From assembly GCA_001898225.1 (NCBI GenBank), contig MKTJ01000073.1:1-47123 (forward strand): 47,123 nucleotides of DNA. Direction: 5' to 3'. The notes below the pieces were generated by a model, which saw only the letters and a program-made list of their open reading frames with translations, searched no databases and was not told the DNA's origin. The number at the start of each line of letters is the position of its first letter. The first letter of the stretch is position 1. This document shows positions 22,976 through 31,767 of the stretch, in pieces. The stretch comes from Chloroflexi bacterium 54-19 (GTDB lineage Bacteria > Chloroflexota > Chloroflexia > Chloroheliales > Chloroheliaceae). A program made the position numbers and the translations under genes.

Positions 22976-24529
22976 TTAATATTGCAGGCCGACCGCTTCC
23001 ACGGTGGTCAGAGTACCTACAAAAATCGTCCCGTTGGATAGGGTTGGGGTGGCAAAACGGTTAACCGCCGGGAGAGCAACCTTCGCTCGTTGCTGGCCGG
23101 TATCACTATTGAGCGCATAAAGCGTTCCGCCCCGGCTCATTATGTAGACAGTTTTACCCCCCACGATTGGTGAGCAGTTTATATCGGCGGGCGCTTTCCA
23201 ACCTGGGATCATCTTGCCATCATCGCCCACCGTAAGTTCTTGCAAACCGTTGGTGCAGGGCACGAAGACCCGTGAGTCGACTACGGCGGCCCCGCCAAAC
23301 CCGGAGCAAATGTCCAAAGCTTGAAGTTGCCCGCCCACTCCGCCCAGGGCGCTGGCTTTGAGAGTGTACCCTATAGTGCCCTTCCCGGCGATAAATATCA
23401 GGCCGTTACCGAGCAAGGCCGGTCCCATCGAACCTAAATCTTTGTCGGCGCTATTTTCCAAACCCCAATCTTTCGGGGCAAATCCGTCTTCCAGTTTCAA
23501 GTCTGCCGAAAGCCGCAACACCGAGTCGCTTTTGTCCCATTCGCCACTGGTCTGTTCACCGTTGCCGACCGCGACATATACTTTGCCATTACTGTCGATT
23601 GCCATACCCGGTGAGGCCCATATGCCTCCCTCGCGGGTGGTCGGCACCTGGAAACTGAGCAGGTTGCCGGTGCCATCGGTGCGGCTGGCGATAACGGTAC
23701 CCTTATAGTTGCCACAATCCCCAAAGAGACCGCCATAGGCGATATAGACCATGCCGTTATTAACGGCCAGGGCCCCCCGTTCCTGGTGAGGGGCCGGCTC
23801 CATACCGGGCAAGTCTACCGGGCGGCGAATCTTAACCTGGCCGGTTTGAAGATCTACCCCGACCAGGACATGGGCCGGACCGGTGGTCATGGCAACCGCG
23901 AAAATCAAATTTGTGACCGGGTCGTAGACGGGCGTTCCGGTGATGCCGGTGGGGTCGATATTACCGCAGGGTAAGGCCGAGCGCGGCACCGGCTGGCCGA
24001 CATTGGTCTTCCATTCGACCTGGCCGTTAGCGGCATTAAGAGAATAAATGTTATTGGCTTCGGTCGCCACCAGGACATGGGAGCCGACCACCAGCGGTTC
24101 GGCGTAAACGGCACCATCGACCGGGACGCTCCACTTTTTAGCCAGCCCGGTCGGGTCTTTTTCGCCGGGGACATAGCCGGACCGGGCGTTATCCCGGTGA
24201 TAGGTGGTCCAATCGCCACTCCCAGGCGTGGTTGAAGTCGCCGGAGTGGTAGTAGCAGGGACGGTGGTATTTGAAGGGGCGGTCGAAGCCGGGGCTGTAG
24301 TGCTAGCCGCCGGGCTGGTAATTAAGGCGGTCGTTTGAGTTGCCGTGGTAGGTACTGTGTTTGTGACCGGGGCGGTTGTATCGGCGGGTGCCGCGGTAGC
24401 GGAGGCAGTTGTCAGGGCTGCCGAAGCGGTGGTCGCTGGTGGGTTGGTGTTTGTTGAATCTCCACAGGCCCCTAGAATTATACTAAGAAAGCTTATCACG
24501 CCGACTAAACAGGCTACAATTCGCCTCAT
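22976..24529 (-). CDS. PQQ-type beta-propeller repeat lipoprotein
   Basis: A 517-residue secreted lipoprotein. GGAGGTG precedes the ATG; the signal ends in ILGAC with the Cys to be lipidated. Residues 25-105 are a Thr/Ala/Pro-rich, probably unstructured linker. Then comes an eight-bladed-type propeller with repeated strand motifs: NNIYSLNAANGQVEWK, VLVGVDLQTGQVKI, GTLYALNSDTGQQ and GTIFVGT. These are the tryptophan-docking type seen in PQQ dehydrogenases and BamB, but no PQQ-ligand set or haem motif is visible, so it is more likely a scaffold or binding protein than an enzyme. Confidence 0.85.
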   Translation of the reverse strand: MRRIVACLVGVISFLSIILGACGDSTNTNPPATTASAALTTASATAAPADTTAPVTNTVPTTATQTTALITSPAASTTAPASTAPSNTTVPATTTPATSTTPGSGDWTTYHRDNARSGYVPGEKDPTGLAKKWSVPVDGAVYAEPLVVGSHVLVATEANNIYSLNAANGQVEWKTNVGQPVPRSALPCGNIDPTGITGTPVYDPVTNLIFAVAMTTGPAHVLVGVDLQTGQVKIRRPVDLPGMEPAPHQERGALAVNNGMVYIAYGGLFGDCGNYKGTVIASRTDGTGNLLSFQVPTTREGGIWASPGMAIDSNGKVYVAVGNGEQTSGEWDKSDSVLRLSADLKLEDGFAPKDWGLENSADKDLGSMGPALLGNGLIFIAGKGTIGYTLKASALGGVGGQLQALDICSGFGGAAVVDSRVFVPCTNGLQELTVGDDGKMIPGWKAPADINCSPIVGGKTVYIMSRGGTLYALNSDTGQQRAKVALPAVNRFATPTLSNGTIFVGTLTTVEAVGLQY

Positions 24530-24714
24530 ACTTCACCTCCCGCTAATTGTTCCCTCTAATATCCCGGCTATAATACCCAATCTCGGTTTGCTATTACCAG
24601 CCTAATTCGCCCAGTTTTGCTAAATTTATGTACAAAAAGTCCCTGCAAAAAACCGAAAAATTGTTTATAATCTGGATAGACTTAATATGATTGAAAAAAC
24701 TCGCGATTAAAAGT

Positions 24715-25515
24715 ATGACTAATTTAGAGAACCGGTCCTCTCCAACCCTTAATAATTCTTTGAGTGGTGAATTTACGGCTTCACCCCAACGCCGCCTGGT
24801 CGAAATTTTCGAGGGTAAAATCAAGCAGGGCGAGTGGAAACTTGGCGAATTAATTCCCCGTGAAGTAGATTTGATGGAAGAATATGGCGTCAGTCGCTAT
24901 ATGATTCGCCTGGTCCTGGATGAATTGGCCCAGGCCGGTTACCTGGTGCGGACCAAAAAGCGGGGCACCGTGGTTAGCCAGCCCAAGCTCGAACAGTCAC
25001 TGTCGAGTTTCTATAGCTTTGCGATAGATATGGCCGCCAAGGGCTACAAACCGGCCAGTTATGTTTTGGGCCTGGAAGAAGTGCTTCACCCCGACGAAAC
25101 AACTAACAATTTGCTCAGCCTGGATAAATACCGCCAGCCCAGGGTCTATAACTTGCGCCGTCTGCGGGTGGTCAACGAAGAACCGCTGGTGGTCGAAAGC
25201 AGTTTCCTGGTCTTCCCTGAACCGGTCGATCTCTCTCGTTTTGACTGGCACGTCCTCCCTTTTTATGAAGTTCTCGAAAAGGAGTTTGGCCTTAAAGTCG
25301 AGCGGGCTACCGAATATCTCGACCCGATTACCCTCACCCGGCATGACGCCCACCTTTTGCGAGTCGAAAGTGGGGCCCCGGCTTTCCGAGTCGAGCGCCT
25401 TACCTACGATGTAACGGGCCGGGTTTTCGAACGGCGTATCAGCCTTATCCGGGGCGACCGCTACCGTTTCTATGTCGAGCTACCCAAAAGACAGCTAATC
25501 GGAGAGCCCGGTTAA
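24715..25515 (+). CDS. GntR-family regulator with UTRA ligand domain
   Basis: A 266-residue regulator. The GntR winged helix is at about 28-90: RRLVEIFEGKIKQGEWKLGELIPREVDLMEEYGVSRYMIRLVLDELAQAGYL (cited by position 24785-24940), then KKRGTVV. The UTRA domain (about 100-255) includes the FYSF start, the strand VYNLRRLRVVNEEPLVVESSFL and FERRISLIRGDRYRFYVEL at its end. UTRA domains bind small metabolites such as sugars or amino-acid derivatives. ATG 24715 is chosen although its ribosome binding site is weak; TTG 24691 would add 8 residues. TATAAT at 24666-24671 is a likely -10. Its target operon is not evident nearby. Confidence 0.88.
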   Translation: MTNLENRSSPTLNNSLSGEFTASPQRRLVEIFEGKIKQGEWKLGELIPREVDLMEEYGVSRYMIRLVLDELAQAGYLVRTKKRGTVVSQPKLEQSLSSFYSFAIDMAAKGYKPASYVLGLEEVLHPDETTNNLLSLDKYRQPRVYNLRRLRVVNEEPLVVESSFLVFPEPVDLSRFDWHVLPFYEVLEKEFGLKVERATEYLDPITLTRHDAHLLRVESGAPAFRVERLTYDVTGRVFERRISLIRGDRYRFYVELPKRQLIGEPG

Positions 25516-25582
25516 GAATTTGCCCCCGGTTTGCCGCCGGAAATGGCAAAATGAGAAATAAATCACTCTAAAAGTGTGTGGC

Positions 25583-25612
25583 AGGCCATAAACAAAAAGG
25601 CCTACTTTTTTT
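25583..25612 (+). terminator. Terminator of gntR-type gene
   Basis: AGGCC (25583-25587) and GGCCT (25599-25603) pair across a short A-rich loop, followed by AC and seven T. The remaining 300 bases before the next gene hold a pyrimidine-rich stretch (25678-25715) and the hairpin listed next, and no gene I can support. Confidence 0.65.
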
Positions 25613-25843
25613 ATAATAAAAGTGTAAGCAATCGACTCGACCAACCGCTACATCAAAGCTTACAAACAAAGCAATAATCTTTCTTTTCTTCTTCTCTCTC
25701 TCAAACTTCTCCTCAAAGTACGCCGGTTGAGCAGCGGCGTAGCCATTGGCCGGGACGGTGCCTAGCAAATTTTGTAAAGCACCGGCCCGCTTTTCATTTT
25801 ATAGAAGGCCCGTCAATCTGAGGTCTTGTCCGCCCGTCGAAAT

Positions 25844-25881
25844 GGTGTGAAGATAGCAGGATATTTAATTTTCTTCACGCC
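25844..25881 (+). promoter_or_regulatory. Hairpin in leader of membrane-protein gene
   Basis: GGTGTGAAGA (25844-25853) pairs with TCTTCACGCC (25872-25881) except for one mismatch, 30 bases before the next start codon. It could be a leader hairpin or an operator. Confidence 0.3.
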
Positions 25882-25910
25882 AAATTTAAATAATTGAGGA
25901 GAAAAGTAAA

Positions 25911-26582
25911 ATGTCACAACCGCCGCAGAATAACTACCAGCAGCCCGGCCAACCGCCCTACCAGCAGCAGCCGAACGCCGCCTATCCGCCCCAGGGTTAT
26001 TACCAGGGGCAGCAGCCAGGTTACCAGCCCCAGCAGGGTTACGCGCCTCAACCGGCCTACCCTGGCGCATACGCGGCCCCGGCCCAGAGGGTTAAAGTTC
26101 CTGGCAACCGGAATCTTTATTTTATTCCTTTAATTGGCGTGATTTTATTGGCGGCGGGGGCTTTTCTCCCCTGGATTAACCTGACAATCCAGAACCAGTC
26201 GATTTCCATTAACGGTATGGGTAGCGTCAGTGGTAACGCGGAACTGGCAGCCCTCTATAACTCTGCCGGGGGTGGAGGCGCTAAAGATGGAGTTATCGCG
26301 CTCAGCCTGGCCGTTATCTCATTAATACTTGTACTGGTGGGTTTATTGACCAAAGCCCGCGGCTGGGCTATCGCCACGATAGTCTTCGGGGTCTTTTCAA
26401 TCGGGTTAATGGCTTACGAAGTTTTCGATGTCAACCGCAGCACCAACAAGGTCGCTACCGACAGCGCCGGGCTCGGTTCTTCTTCCGGCGGTATCGGTCT
26501 GTATGTCGGTCTGGCCGGGGCCATCATCATTTTAATTGGGGCGATTGTTACAGTCACTTTCTTCCGCAAGAAACAGGCTTAA
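25911..26582 (+). CDS. Membrane protein with Pro/Gln/Tyr-rich N-terminus
   Basis: A 223-residue protein of unknown function. Residues 1-60 are a cytosolic, low-complexity stretch rich in Pro, Gln, Tyr and Gly (repeats like QPGYQPQQGYAPQ), of the sort found in proteins that form loose assemblies. Four membrane helices follow (about 66-88, 124-146, 151-171, 194-217), with an extracellular loop (PWINLTIQNQSISINGMG) after the first. GAGGAGA lies before the ATG. It ends at a shared terminator with the convergent YihY gene. Confidence 0.75.
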   Translation: MSQPPQNNYQQPGQPPYQQQPNAAYPPQGYYQGQQPGYQPQQGYAPQPAYPGAYAAPAQRVKVPGNRNLYFIPLIGVILLAAGAFLPWINLTIQNQSISINGMGSVSGNAELAALYNSAGGGGAKDGVIALSLAVISLILVLVGLLTKARGWAIATIVFGVFSIGLMAYEVFDVNRSTNKVATDSAGLGSSSGGIGLYVGLAGAIIILIGAIVTVTFFRKKQA

Positions 26583-26596
26583 TACTTAAAACAAAA

Positions 26597-26638
26597 CCAA
26601 AAAGCCCCTTCCGGTTAAACCTGGGAAGGGCTTTTTGG
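26597..26638. terminator. Bidirectional terminator
   Basis: CCAAAAAGCCC...GGGCTTTTTGG with inner CTTCC/GGAAG, one bulged base. A-run and T-run on the two sides suit both convergent genes. The stop codon of the YihY gene (26615) falls in the loop. Confidence 0.8.
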
Positions 26639-27784
26639 TTTTTCAGCAGGTTTTTTCGGGAGTGGCGCGTAGGCGCAAAAGACTTCTTCGCAGGCATAGT
26701 TGTATTCGAGCGATTGGTCTTCAATGGCGGCCTGGGCTGCCGGGGAAGGACCAATATTGAGGGCGGTGCCGGGGGCTTTGGGTTCGGCCCCGGCCAGTTG
26801 ACCCTGCCGGGCCAGTTTGGTCGGGCGTTTTTCACCGCGCATCTCGGCCCAGACGCTCGAAACTTCGCCCCCGACAAGGATTACCAGGGCCAGCAGATAG
26901 AGCCAGAAGACGAAAATTATCACTCCGGCCAGGCTGCCATAGGTATAGCTGTAATGCACAATCTGGGTCACATAGAAATTGAAACCGATTTTCAAGATTT
27001 CAATAAGGATGGTTACCAAAAGGGCGCCCGGCCAGACATCAAAGAAAGTCACCCGGCGTTGCGGCACTATCCGGTAAAGGACCATAAAGATGACAAAGGT
27101 AATCGCCCAGGGAATAATAATGGCCCACCAGTTCCACAGGTTGTCGTTCCCGGCATAGGTCCGTAACTGGTCGTTGTTGTAGACGAAGTTGCGGACGAAC
27201 TCAAAGGTGACAGTCACCCCCAGCGAACCGATGATAAAGACCAGGAATAACCCGAACAGGACAAAGCGGATAAAAAGGCTTTCGAAGAAGGTGCGGCTCT
27301 GACCGGGGATTTGCCAGGCTTTGTTAAGGGCGTTAGTCAGCGAGTCGAAGATACCCGAACCACCCCAGATTAGCCCCAGAAAAAAGCCAATGAAGAAGAT
27401 AGGCCGCAGGTTCTCGCTTTGATTAAGCGTCTGGTTGACTATGTCGGTTATTGGAACGGTACCGGGTGGGAAAATCCGGGAAAGCTGTTCCAGCAGGTTG
27501 TATTTGGCGACCGGGTCCTGGTAGATAAAAGAGAAAATTATAATGACGCCTAGGATAAGCGGGAAAATCGAGAAAAGGGCGTAATAGCTTATCTGGGCGG
27601 CCAGGTTAAGGCAGTCGTCCTTGATAAATTCCTTGACGGAAGTAACTATCAGGGCAAAGAATTTTTTAAAGCCTTTACCCAGGATACGGTGTAACCGTTG
27701 CAGGGCAAGAGGCAGTCGCTGATTGAAAAAATCGAGAAAGATTCGGTCGGGTGAATTTTTTTCCGGGCGGGCAGTAAAATCCAT
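26615..27784 (-). CDS. YihY/virulence factor BrkB family membrane protein
   Basis: A 389-residue inner-membrane protein of the family once called ribonuclease BN. The family signature DDCLNLAAQISYYALFSIFPLILGVIIIFSF (starting near residue 55) is clear, as are WGGSGIFDSLTNALNKAW and the helix pair ending in YGSLAGVIIFVFWLYLLALVILVGGEVSSVW. Six helices are predicted. The last 70 residues are a polar, Pro/Ala-rich cytosolic tail unlike the short tails of most members. Molecular role unknown; the nuclease name is not supported. The gene lies 10 bases after the DUF4230 gene, so both are probably co-transcribed. Confidence 0.9.
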   Translation of the reverse strand: MDFTARPEKNSPDRIFLDFFNQRLPLALQRLHRILGKGFKKFFALIVTSVKEFIKDDCLNLAAQISYYALFSIFPLILGVIIIFSFIYQDPVAKYNLLEQLSRIFPPGTVPITDIVNQTLNQSENLRPIFFIGFFLGLIWGGSGIFDSLTNALNKAWQIPGQSRTFFESLFIRFVLFGLFLVFIIGSLGVTVTFEFVRNFVYNNDQLRTYAGNDNLWNWWAIIIPWAITFVIFMVLYRIVPQRRVTFFDVWPGALLVTILIEILKIGFNFYVTQIVHYSYTYGSLAGVIIFVFWLYLLALVILVGGEVSSVWAEMRGEKRPTKLARQGQLAGAEPKAPGTALNIGPSPAAQAAIEDQSLEYNYACEEVFCAYAPLPKKPAEKPKSPSQV

Positions 27785-27794
27785 TCAAGCACCT

Positions 27795-28439
27795 CTATCG
27801 GGGTGGACTGGTATCCTGGGGCGTCGGTGTAACGTTATCATCGCTCTCGATAAACTGGACTTCCGTAAAACCGGCCTGTAAAAAGAGGTTGCGCAGGTTA
27901 TCCTCGGCATACTGGCGGGCGTCTTTCATCAATTTGCCCTGTTCCAGGATGGTCTGGACGACCCTTTTCTGGCCTTCCTGCTCGGTTAAATCCTGCAAAT
28001 TGGGATTTTTGCTGAAGGCCGAGAGGATTTCGCTGTTGGTGGAAATAACTTTACCGCTATGTTCCACCCGCAAGACGGTCGGCGGGGGCAGCTTGATGGT
28101 TACTTTTGTGCCGGAGGCGATGATGTCGCTATCTTTGATATTACTCATATCTATCCCGGCGGTCATGGTGACGACCACCTGGTAAGAGAGGGTATCCTTT
28201 GAAAAAGGCAGGATGCTGGAAGTTTGACCTTCGACAATGGTCGAACTGGCTACCTCGGCGGTTTCCATTTTGTATTGCTTGATAATCTGGCCGACCATGA
28301 TAGGGGCCGGGGCCGTAACGGTTTTGAAAGGACTATTGTTCGAGAGAAAATAGCCGACCACGATTACGGCTAAGGGAATGAGAATCGCCAGGAAAATCAA
28401 ACGATTTAATGTGCTGACCGACCGGCCTTTGCCTGCCAT
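27795..28439 (-). CDS. DUF4230 single-pass membrane protein
   Basis: A 214-residue protein: a short basic N-terminus, one membrane helix (about 11-31), then an extracytosolic domain. The pattern APIMVGQIIKQYKMETAEVASSTIVEG, the strand YQVVVTMTAGIDMSNI and LPPPTVLRVEH, followed by a long helix with YAEDNLRNLFLQAGF, fits the DUF4230 family, whose function is unknown. It precedes the YihY gene by 10 bases and follows a 44-residue membrane protein by 89 bases, all on the minus strand. Confidence 0.8.
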   Translation of the reverse strand: MAGKGRSVSTLNRLIFLAILIPLAVIVVGYFLSNNSPFKTVTAPAPIMVGQIIKQYKMETAEVASSTIVEGQTSSILPFSKDTLSYQVVVTMTAGIDMSNIKDSDIIASGTKVTIKLPPPTVLRVEHSGKVISTNSEILSAFSKNPNLQDLTEQEGQKRVVQTILEQGKLMKDARQYAEDNLRNLFLQAGFTEVQFIESDDNVTPTPQDTSPPR

Positions 28440-28528
28440 TAAAACTCCTACATCCTTACCCGGCGGGCGGACTTTCGCTCTACCGTCCCGCCGCTACAAG
28501 TCATCCTCTACCTTGCCAGAAAAATTAA

Positions 28529-28663
28529 CTACTTGATAACGGTGGTGCCGGTGCTGCTACCGATGACCGCAATAGCAATTATTATCGCGATAATTACCAG
28601 CACGACCATAATCAGGGAAATTACACGGGTAATGCTCATACCACCTCTGCGACGATTGTCCAT
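28529..28663 (-). CDS. 44-residue single-helix membrane protein
   Basis: A short gene: ATG at 28663, TAG at 28529. The peptide has a basic head (MDNRRRGG), one strongly hydrophobic helix of Ile/Val/Leu/Ala (about residues 14-34) and a Ser/Thr/Gly tail (GSSTGTTVIK). GGGAGG lies 11 bases before the ATG, and codon use looks like the neighbours. It heads the DUF4230-YihY set on the same strand. It is probably a small membrane subunit or regulator; no family is recognised. Confidence 0.6.
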   Translation of the reverse strand: MDNRRRGGMSITRVISLIMVVLVIIAIIIAIAVIGSSTGTTVIK

Positions 28664-28865
28664 CTTTATCTAAACCTCCCGGTAATCCGTTAAAAATTTA
28701 CCAACACATATACGCAAAAATGTTCGACAAGTTTCTATAATCCCCAAAAGAGTATATGCAAATACTATGCCTTAGAGCAGTCCTGGAGGGCTTATTTTCA
28801 AAAAGGCTTTTGCTATTGCCTGTTTTCACCAAAATTTATAGGTCAGGTGGCTGTTATTTTACCAC

Positions 28866-28910
28866 AAAAAAGGCAAAATACCCCGGTTTCCCGGCAGGTA
28901 TTTCGCCTTT
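28866..28910 (-). terminator. Terminator of dienelactone hydrolase-type gene
   Basis: AAAGGCAAAATACC (28869-28882) pairs with GGTATTTCGCCTTT (28897-28910) with one mismatch. For leftward transcripts the A-run 28866-28871 becomes a U-run. Confidence 0.65.
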
Positions 28911-28934
28911 AGTTAAATAAATCCTCTCACCTTT

Positions 28935-29035
28935 TCATCCTGAACGTAGCGAAGGCACCTAGAGGGTACCTGCCGGCCCGTTGAGCTAAAGCACAGCCAT
29001 TGTCCAACGGACCGGAGATTCCTCGGAATGACAAA
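28935..29035. repeat. REP-like dispersed element
   Basis: TCATCCTGAACGTAGCGAAGG (28935-28955, cited in part) at one end and GGAGATTCCTCGGAATGACA at the other match a repeat often found between genes in several bacterial phyla, including Chloroflexota. The middle part is GC-rich and can fold (GGTACC, GCCGGCCC). Only one full copy lies in this window. Confidence 0.6.
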
Positions 29036-29048
29036 CAGGTGTTAAGAA

Positions 29049-30233
29049 TTAGAGATACTTTTTGAGCCAGTCGAGCGTGGCGGTCCAGGCCATGTTCGAG
29101 GCGTTTTCGTTGTAATTGGCCCCGGTATCATTGTTAAAAGCGTGGTTGGCCCCGTCATAAACAATCTTTTCGAACGTCTTCCCGGCGTTTTTGAGGGTGC
29201 TTTCCAGGTCGGGGATACCGGAGTTAACCCGTGTATCGTTGCCGCCATAGATGCCAAGGATAGCGGCCTGGGTACTCGCCATCTGGCTGACCGGGGAGGG
29301 CACCGGGCCGTAGTAGGGGACAGCGGCGGCAACCCTGGGGTTAGCGGCGGCAAACCGTAAAGTATAGCCCCCACCAAAGCAGAAGCCGACCACACCGTAT
29401 TTCCCGGCTTTGACCCCCGAGACGGTTTCGAGGTAGGTTTCCGTGGAATTGAGGTCTTTAACGAGGTCTTCCGGCTTGGCATTGGCGAAGTAACCGGTCA
29501 CCTGGTCTTCGGGAATTTTGGCGGTGCCGCCGTTGCGCGAGGCCAGGTCGGGCGCGAGAGCAATATAACCCGCCTTGGCAAAGCGCCGGGCGACGTCTTT
29601 GATGTGGTCGGTCAGACCCCTGTTTTCGTGAATAACAATGACACCGGGATAGGTGCCGGAAGCCGCCGGTTTGACCAGGTAACCCATGATAGTGGTATCG
29701 CCGGGATAGGTTACATCGGTGGCGACCACCGCTGGGTCGTTAGCGGCTACGCTAAGCGGACTCCTGGAAGCCCCGGCAGTGGCACCAGCGGCGGTAGTCC
29801 CGGCAGCAGTTGTTGTGCCCGCGGCTGTCGTTCCGGCAGCAGTCGTACCTGGGGCGGTTGTGCCTGCGGCAGTGGTCTGGGCGGCAGTAGTAGCGGCGCT
29901 GGTGGTTGAAGCCGCCGAAGTGGCCGCAGTGGTAGTGGCGGCAGCCGAGGTCGCGGCAGCCGTGGTAGGCGCGGTAGTGGTCGCAGCAGCGGTTGTAGCG
30001 GCGGGAGCCGTAGTAGGCGCGACGGTCGGGGCGGGTTGGGTGGCGGTCGCGTCACCACAGGCAATCAGGAGAGCGGCGGCACCCGGCGCGCCACAGATCA
30101 GGACCAGGCGGCGAAGCATTCGACGGCGCGACATCTGCCCGGCCTGGTAATTCTCGATGGTTTCCTCACCGAGGTAACGCTGCATGTCGTTCAGTTCGTC
30201 AACAGAAATTTCCTGGCGCTTTTTATAAGCCAT
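29049..30233 (-). CDS. Dienelactone hydrolase family lipoprotein (Tat-type signal)
   Basis: A 394-residue exported alpha/beta-hydrolase. ATG 30233 has GGAGG upstream. The N-terminus is unusual: about 50 polar residues, then SRRRMLRRLVL and a hydrophobic stretch ending in LLIAC, indicating twin-arginine export and lipidation. A roughly 100-residue Ala/Thr linker follows. The catalytic domain has the dienelactone-hydrolase triad: Cys in VVGFCFGGGYT, Asp in GGNDTRV and His in DGANHAFNN, plus VIHENRGL near the oxyanion hole. The natural substrate is unknown; ester or lactone cleavage at the cell surface is likely. It is monocistronic, with the terminator at 28866-28910. Confidence 0.88.
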   Translation of the reverse strand: MAYKKRQEISVDELNDMQRYLGEETIENYQAGQMSRRRMLRRLVLICGAPGAAALLIACGDATATQPAPTVAPTTAPAATTAAATTTAPTTAAATSAAATTTAATSAASTTSAATTAAQTTAAGTTAPGTTAAGTTAAGTTTAAGTTAAGATAGASRSPLSVAANDPAVVATDVTYPGDTTIMGYLVKPAASGTYPGVIVIHENRGLTDHIKDVARRFAKAGYIALAPDLASRNGGTAKIPEDQVTGYFANAKPEDLVKDLNSTETYLETVSGVKAGKYGVVGFCFGGGYTLRFAAANPRVAAAVPYYGPVPSPVSQMASTQAAILGIYGGNDTRVNSGIPDLESTLKNAGKTFEKIVYDGANHAFNNDTGANYNENASNMAWTATLDWLKKYL

Positions 30234-30629
30234 TTTAACTCCTCCTAATAAGGCTAAGGTCAAAAAGGGCGTCCCGGACGAGGAAGGAGCATTCAAAGAC
30301 GAAAGTGGGATGCTAGGGCCGATAGTCCGGCGTTACCCGGCAAGCTTTCAGGTAAAAATTGATAAAAAATTTCCATCCCGTACTATCCACAGTTCCTTTA
30401 GCTTAACATGGTCGAGCGGCTAAAAATTTCCACATCGCCTGCCAAAGTATTAGGGTTAAATTAAGTTACGGAGTCGAAGGTGGGGCGGAACATTAAAATG
30501 AGCTAAAGAAAATCGATTACTCACTCGTTAATAAAGATGCTAGAATTAGCCAGGCTTTGATTTGGCTGTTTACAATTCCAAATATTTCAACAGCAGTAAA
30601 TTTGTTAGTAATAATATTGGAGAAATTTG
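30234..30629. other. Divergent intergenic region, nothing distinctive
   Basis: About 396 bases between two divergent genes. It carries the ribosome binding sites of both (complement of CCTCCT at 30241-30246; GGAGA at 30619-30623) and presumably their promoters. I see no clear gene, hairpin or repeat. Confidence 0.4.
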
Positions 30630-31706
30630 ATGCCTGGCTTAGAAACCGGCCTGGAAATCCGAGAGGCTCAGCCCGCCGATAACCAGGCTTTGATTGAAAT
30701 CCAAAGACGCTGTCTGCAAGGCACTTCCCTGGTTATATCGTCGGTAAATACACCCGATTTTTTCGCCAGGGCCAGGGCCTATACCAACTACCGGGTCTTT
30801 AACGCCTACCTGGAAGGGCGACTGGTCGGCTCGGCGGCGGGCGCGGTCCAGGAGGTCGTGGCAAACGGTTTACCTGTAAAATCGGGTTACGAATTCCAGT
30901 ATTTTATTGACCCTGACCAGCGCAAAAAAGGTATCGGGCAGCAATTGAGGGATAGGGTCGAACAATATTTTAATGAGCAAGAGGTTGCCTTTGCCTACGC
31001 TTTTATAGTGGACGACAACCTGCCCTCGATGCGGCTTTTTGAAAAACAGGGTTTTAGCCTTCTCAAAAAGCTAAAGATGCAGTTACTTTTACCTTATCGC
31101 AAAATGCCGCTTCCCGCCGGGGTGACTATCCGCCCCGCCACTGCCGAAGATTACCCGGCCATTGCGGCCCTGTTAAACCGGACCTGGCAGGACTATAACC
31201 TCTACCACCCTTTTACGGCGGAAGGACTGGCGGCACAACTCGCGCATCTTCCCGAATACCAGGCCAGTGACCTTTACGTCCTGGAAGAAGGCGGCGAGCT
31301 TACGGCTTGCCTGGGCACCTGGGACTGGCAAAAGATAACCCAGCTAAAAGCCGTTTCACTAAATTTCAGCCTGAAAGCGATTGGCAGGACCCTGGACCTT
31401 CTCAGGTTGGTCCGTCCGATGCCGCGCCTGCCGAAACCGGGACAGGTCTTCAAACAGTGGTGTTTGCTACCGGTGGCCTTTAAGGATATTGAAGCCCTTA
31501 AAACCCTGCTCTATTTCGTCAATAACCGGGCCCTGGACGCCGGTATCGAGCAGTTGGTGAATATGTGCGACCCGGTCTGCCCGGTGCCCCAGGCCATGCA
31601 GGGTCTTTTCAAGGCAAACAGCCAGATGCAGTTGTTTATAAAACCCCTGAAACCGGGGTTCGTATTGGATGACCGGCCGTTATATATCAACCCCCTGGAC
31701 TTGTGA
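30630..31706 (+). CDS. Tandem GNAT acetyltransferase
   Basis: A 358-residue protein with two GNAT folds. ATG 30630 is chosen since GGAGA lies 7 bases upstream. The N-terminal copy (about 8-150) has a canonical acetyl-CoA loop, RKKGIGQQLRDRV, followed by NLPSMRLFEKQGF. The C-terminal copy (about 165-350) starts VTIRPATAEDYPAIAALLNRTW but lacks an evident CoA loop, so it may be a degenerate, substrate-shaping half. The acceptor is unknown. The gene appears to stand alone and converges with a lipoprotein gene. Confidence 0.85.
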   Translation: MPGLETGLEIREAQPADNQALIEIQRRCLQGTSLVISSVNTPDFFARARAYTNYRVFNAYLEGRLVGSAAGAVQEVVANGLPVKSGYEFQYFIDPDQRKKGIGQQLRDRVEQYFNEQEVAFAYAFIVDDNLPSMRLFEKQGFSLLKKLKMQLLLPYRKMPLPAGVTIRPATAEDYPAIAALLNRTWQDYNLYHPFTAEGLAAQLAHLPEYQASDLYVLEEGGELTACLGTWDWQKITQLKAVSLNFSLKAIGRTLDLLRLVRPMPRLPKPGQVFKQWCLLPVAFKDIEALKTLLYFVNNRALDAGIEQLVNMCDPVCPVPQAMQGLFKANSQMQLFIKPLKPGFVLDDRPLYINPLDL

Positions 31707-31767
31707 GCCTCAACTTTTTCCAGGTTGAAGCCCACTTTTCACAAATTTATAAAGCCGGCCTGGGCCG

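Noticed and set aside
24687..24710. Seven-codon open frame (MIEKTRD) just before the gntR-type gene, a possible leader peptide
   Set aside because: It has no ribosome binding site and no hairpins typical of attenuation; it is probably chance.
25568..25768. Minus-strand open frame of 66 codons
   Set aside because: It overlaps the gntR-type terminator and a pyrimidine-rich stretch and has no ribosome binding site.
29719..30150. Plus-strand Val/Ala-rich open frame of 143 codons
   Set aside because: It is the antisense of the Ala/Thr linker of the dienelactone hydrolase lipoprotein; GC-rich repetitive codons keep both strands open.
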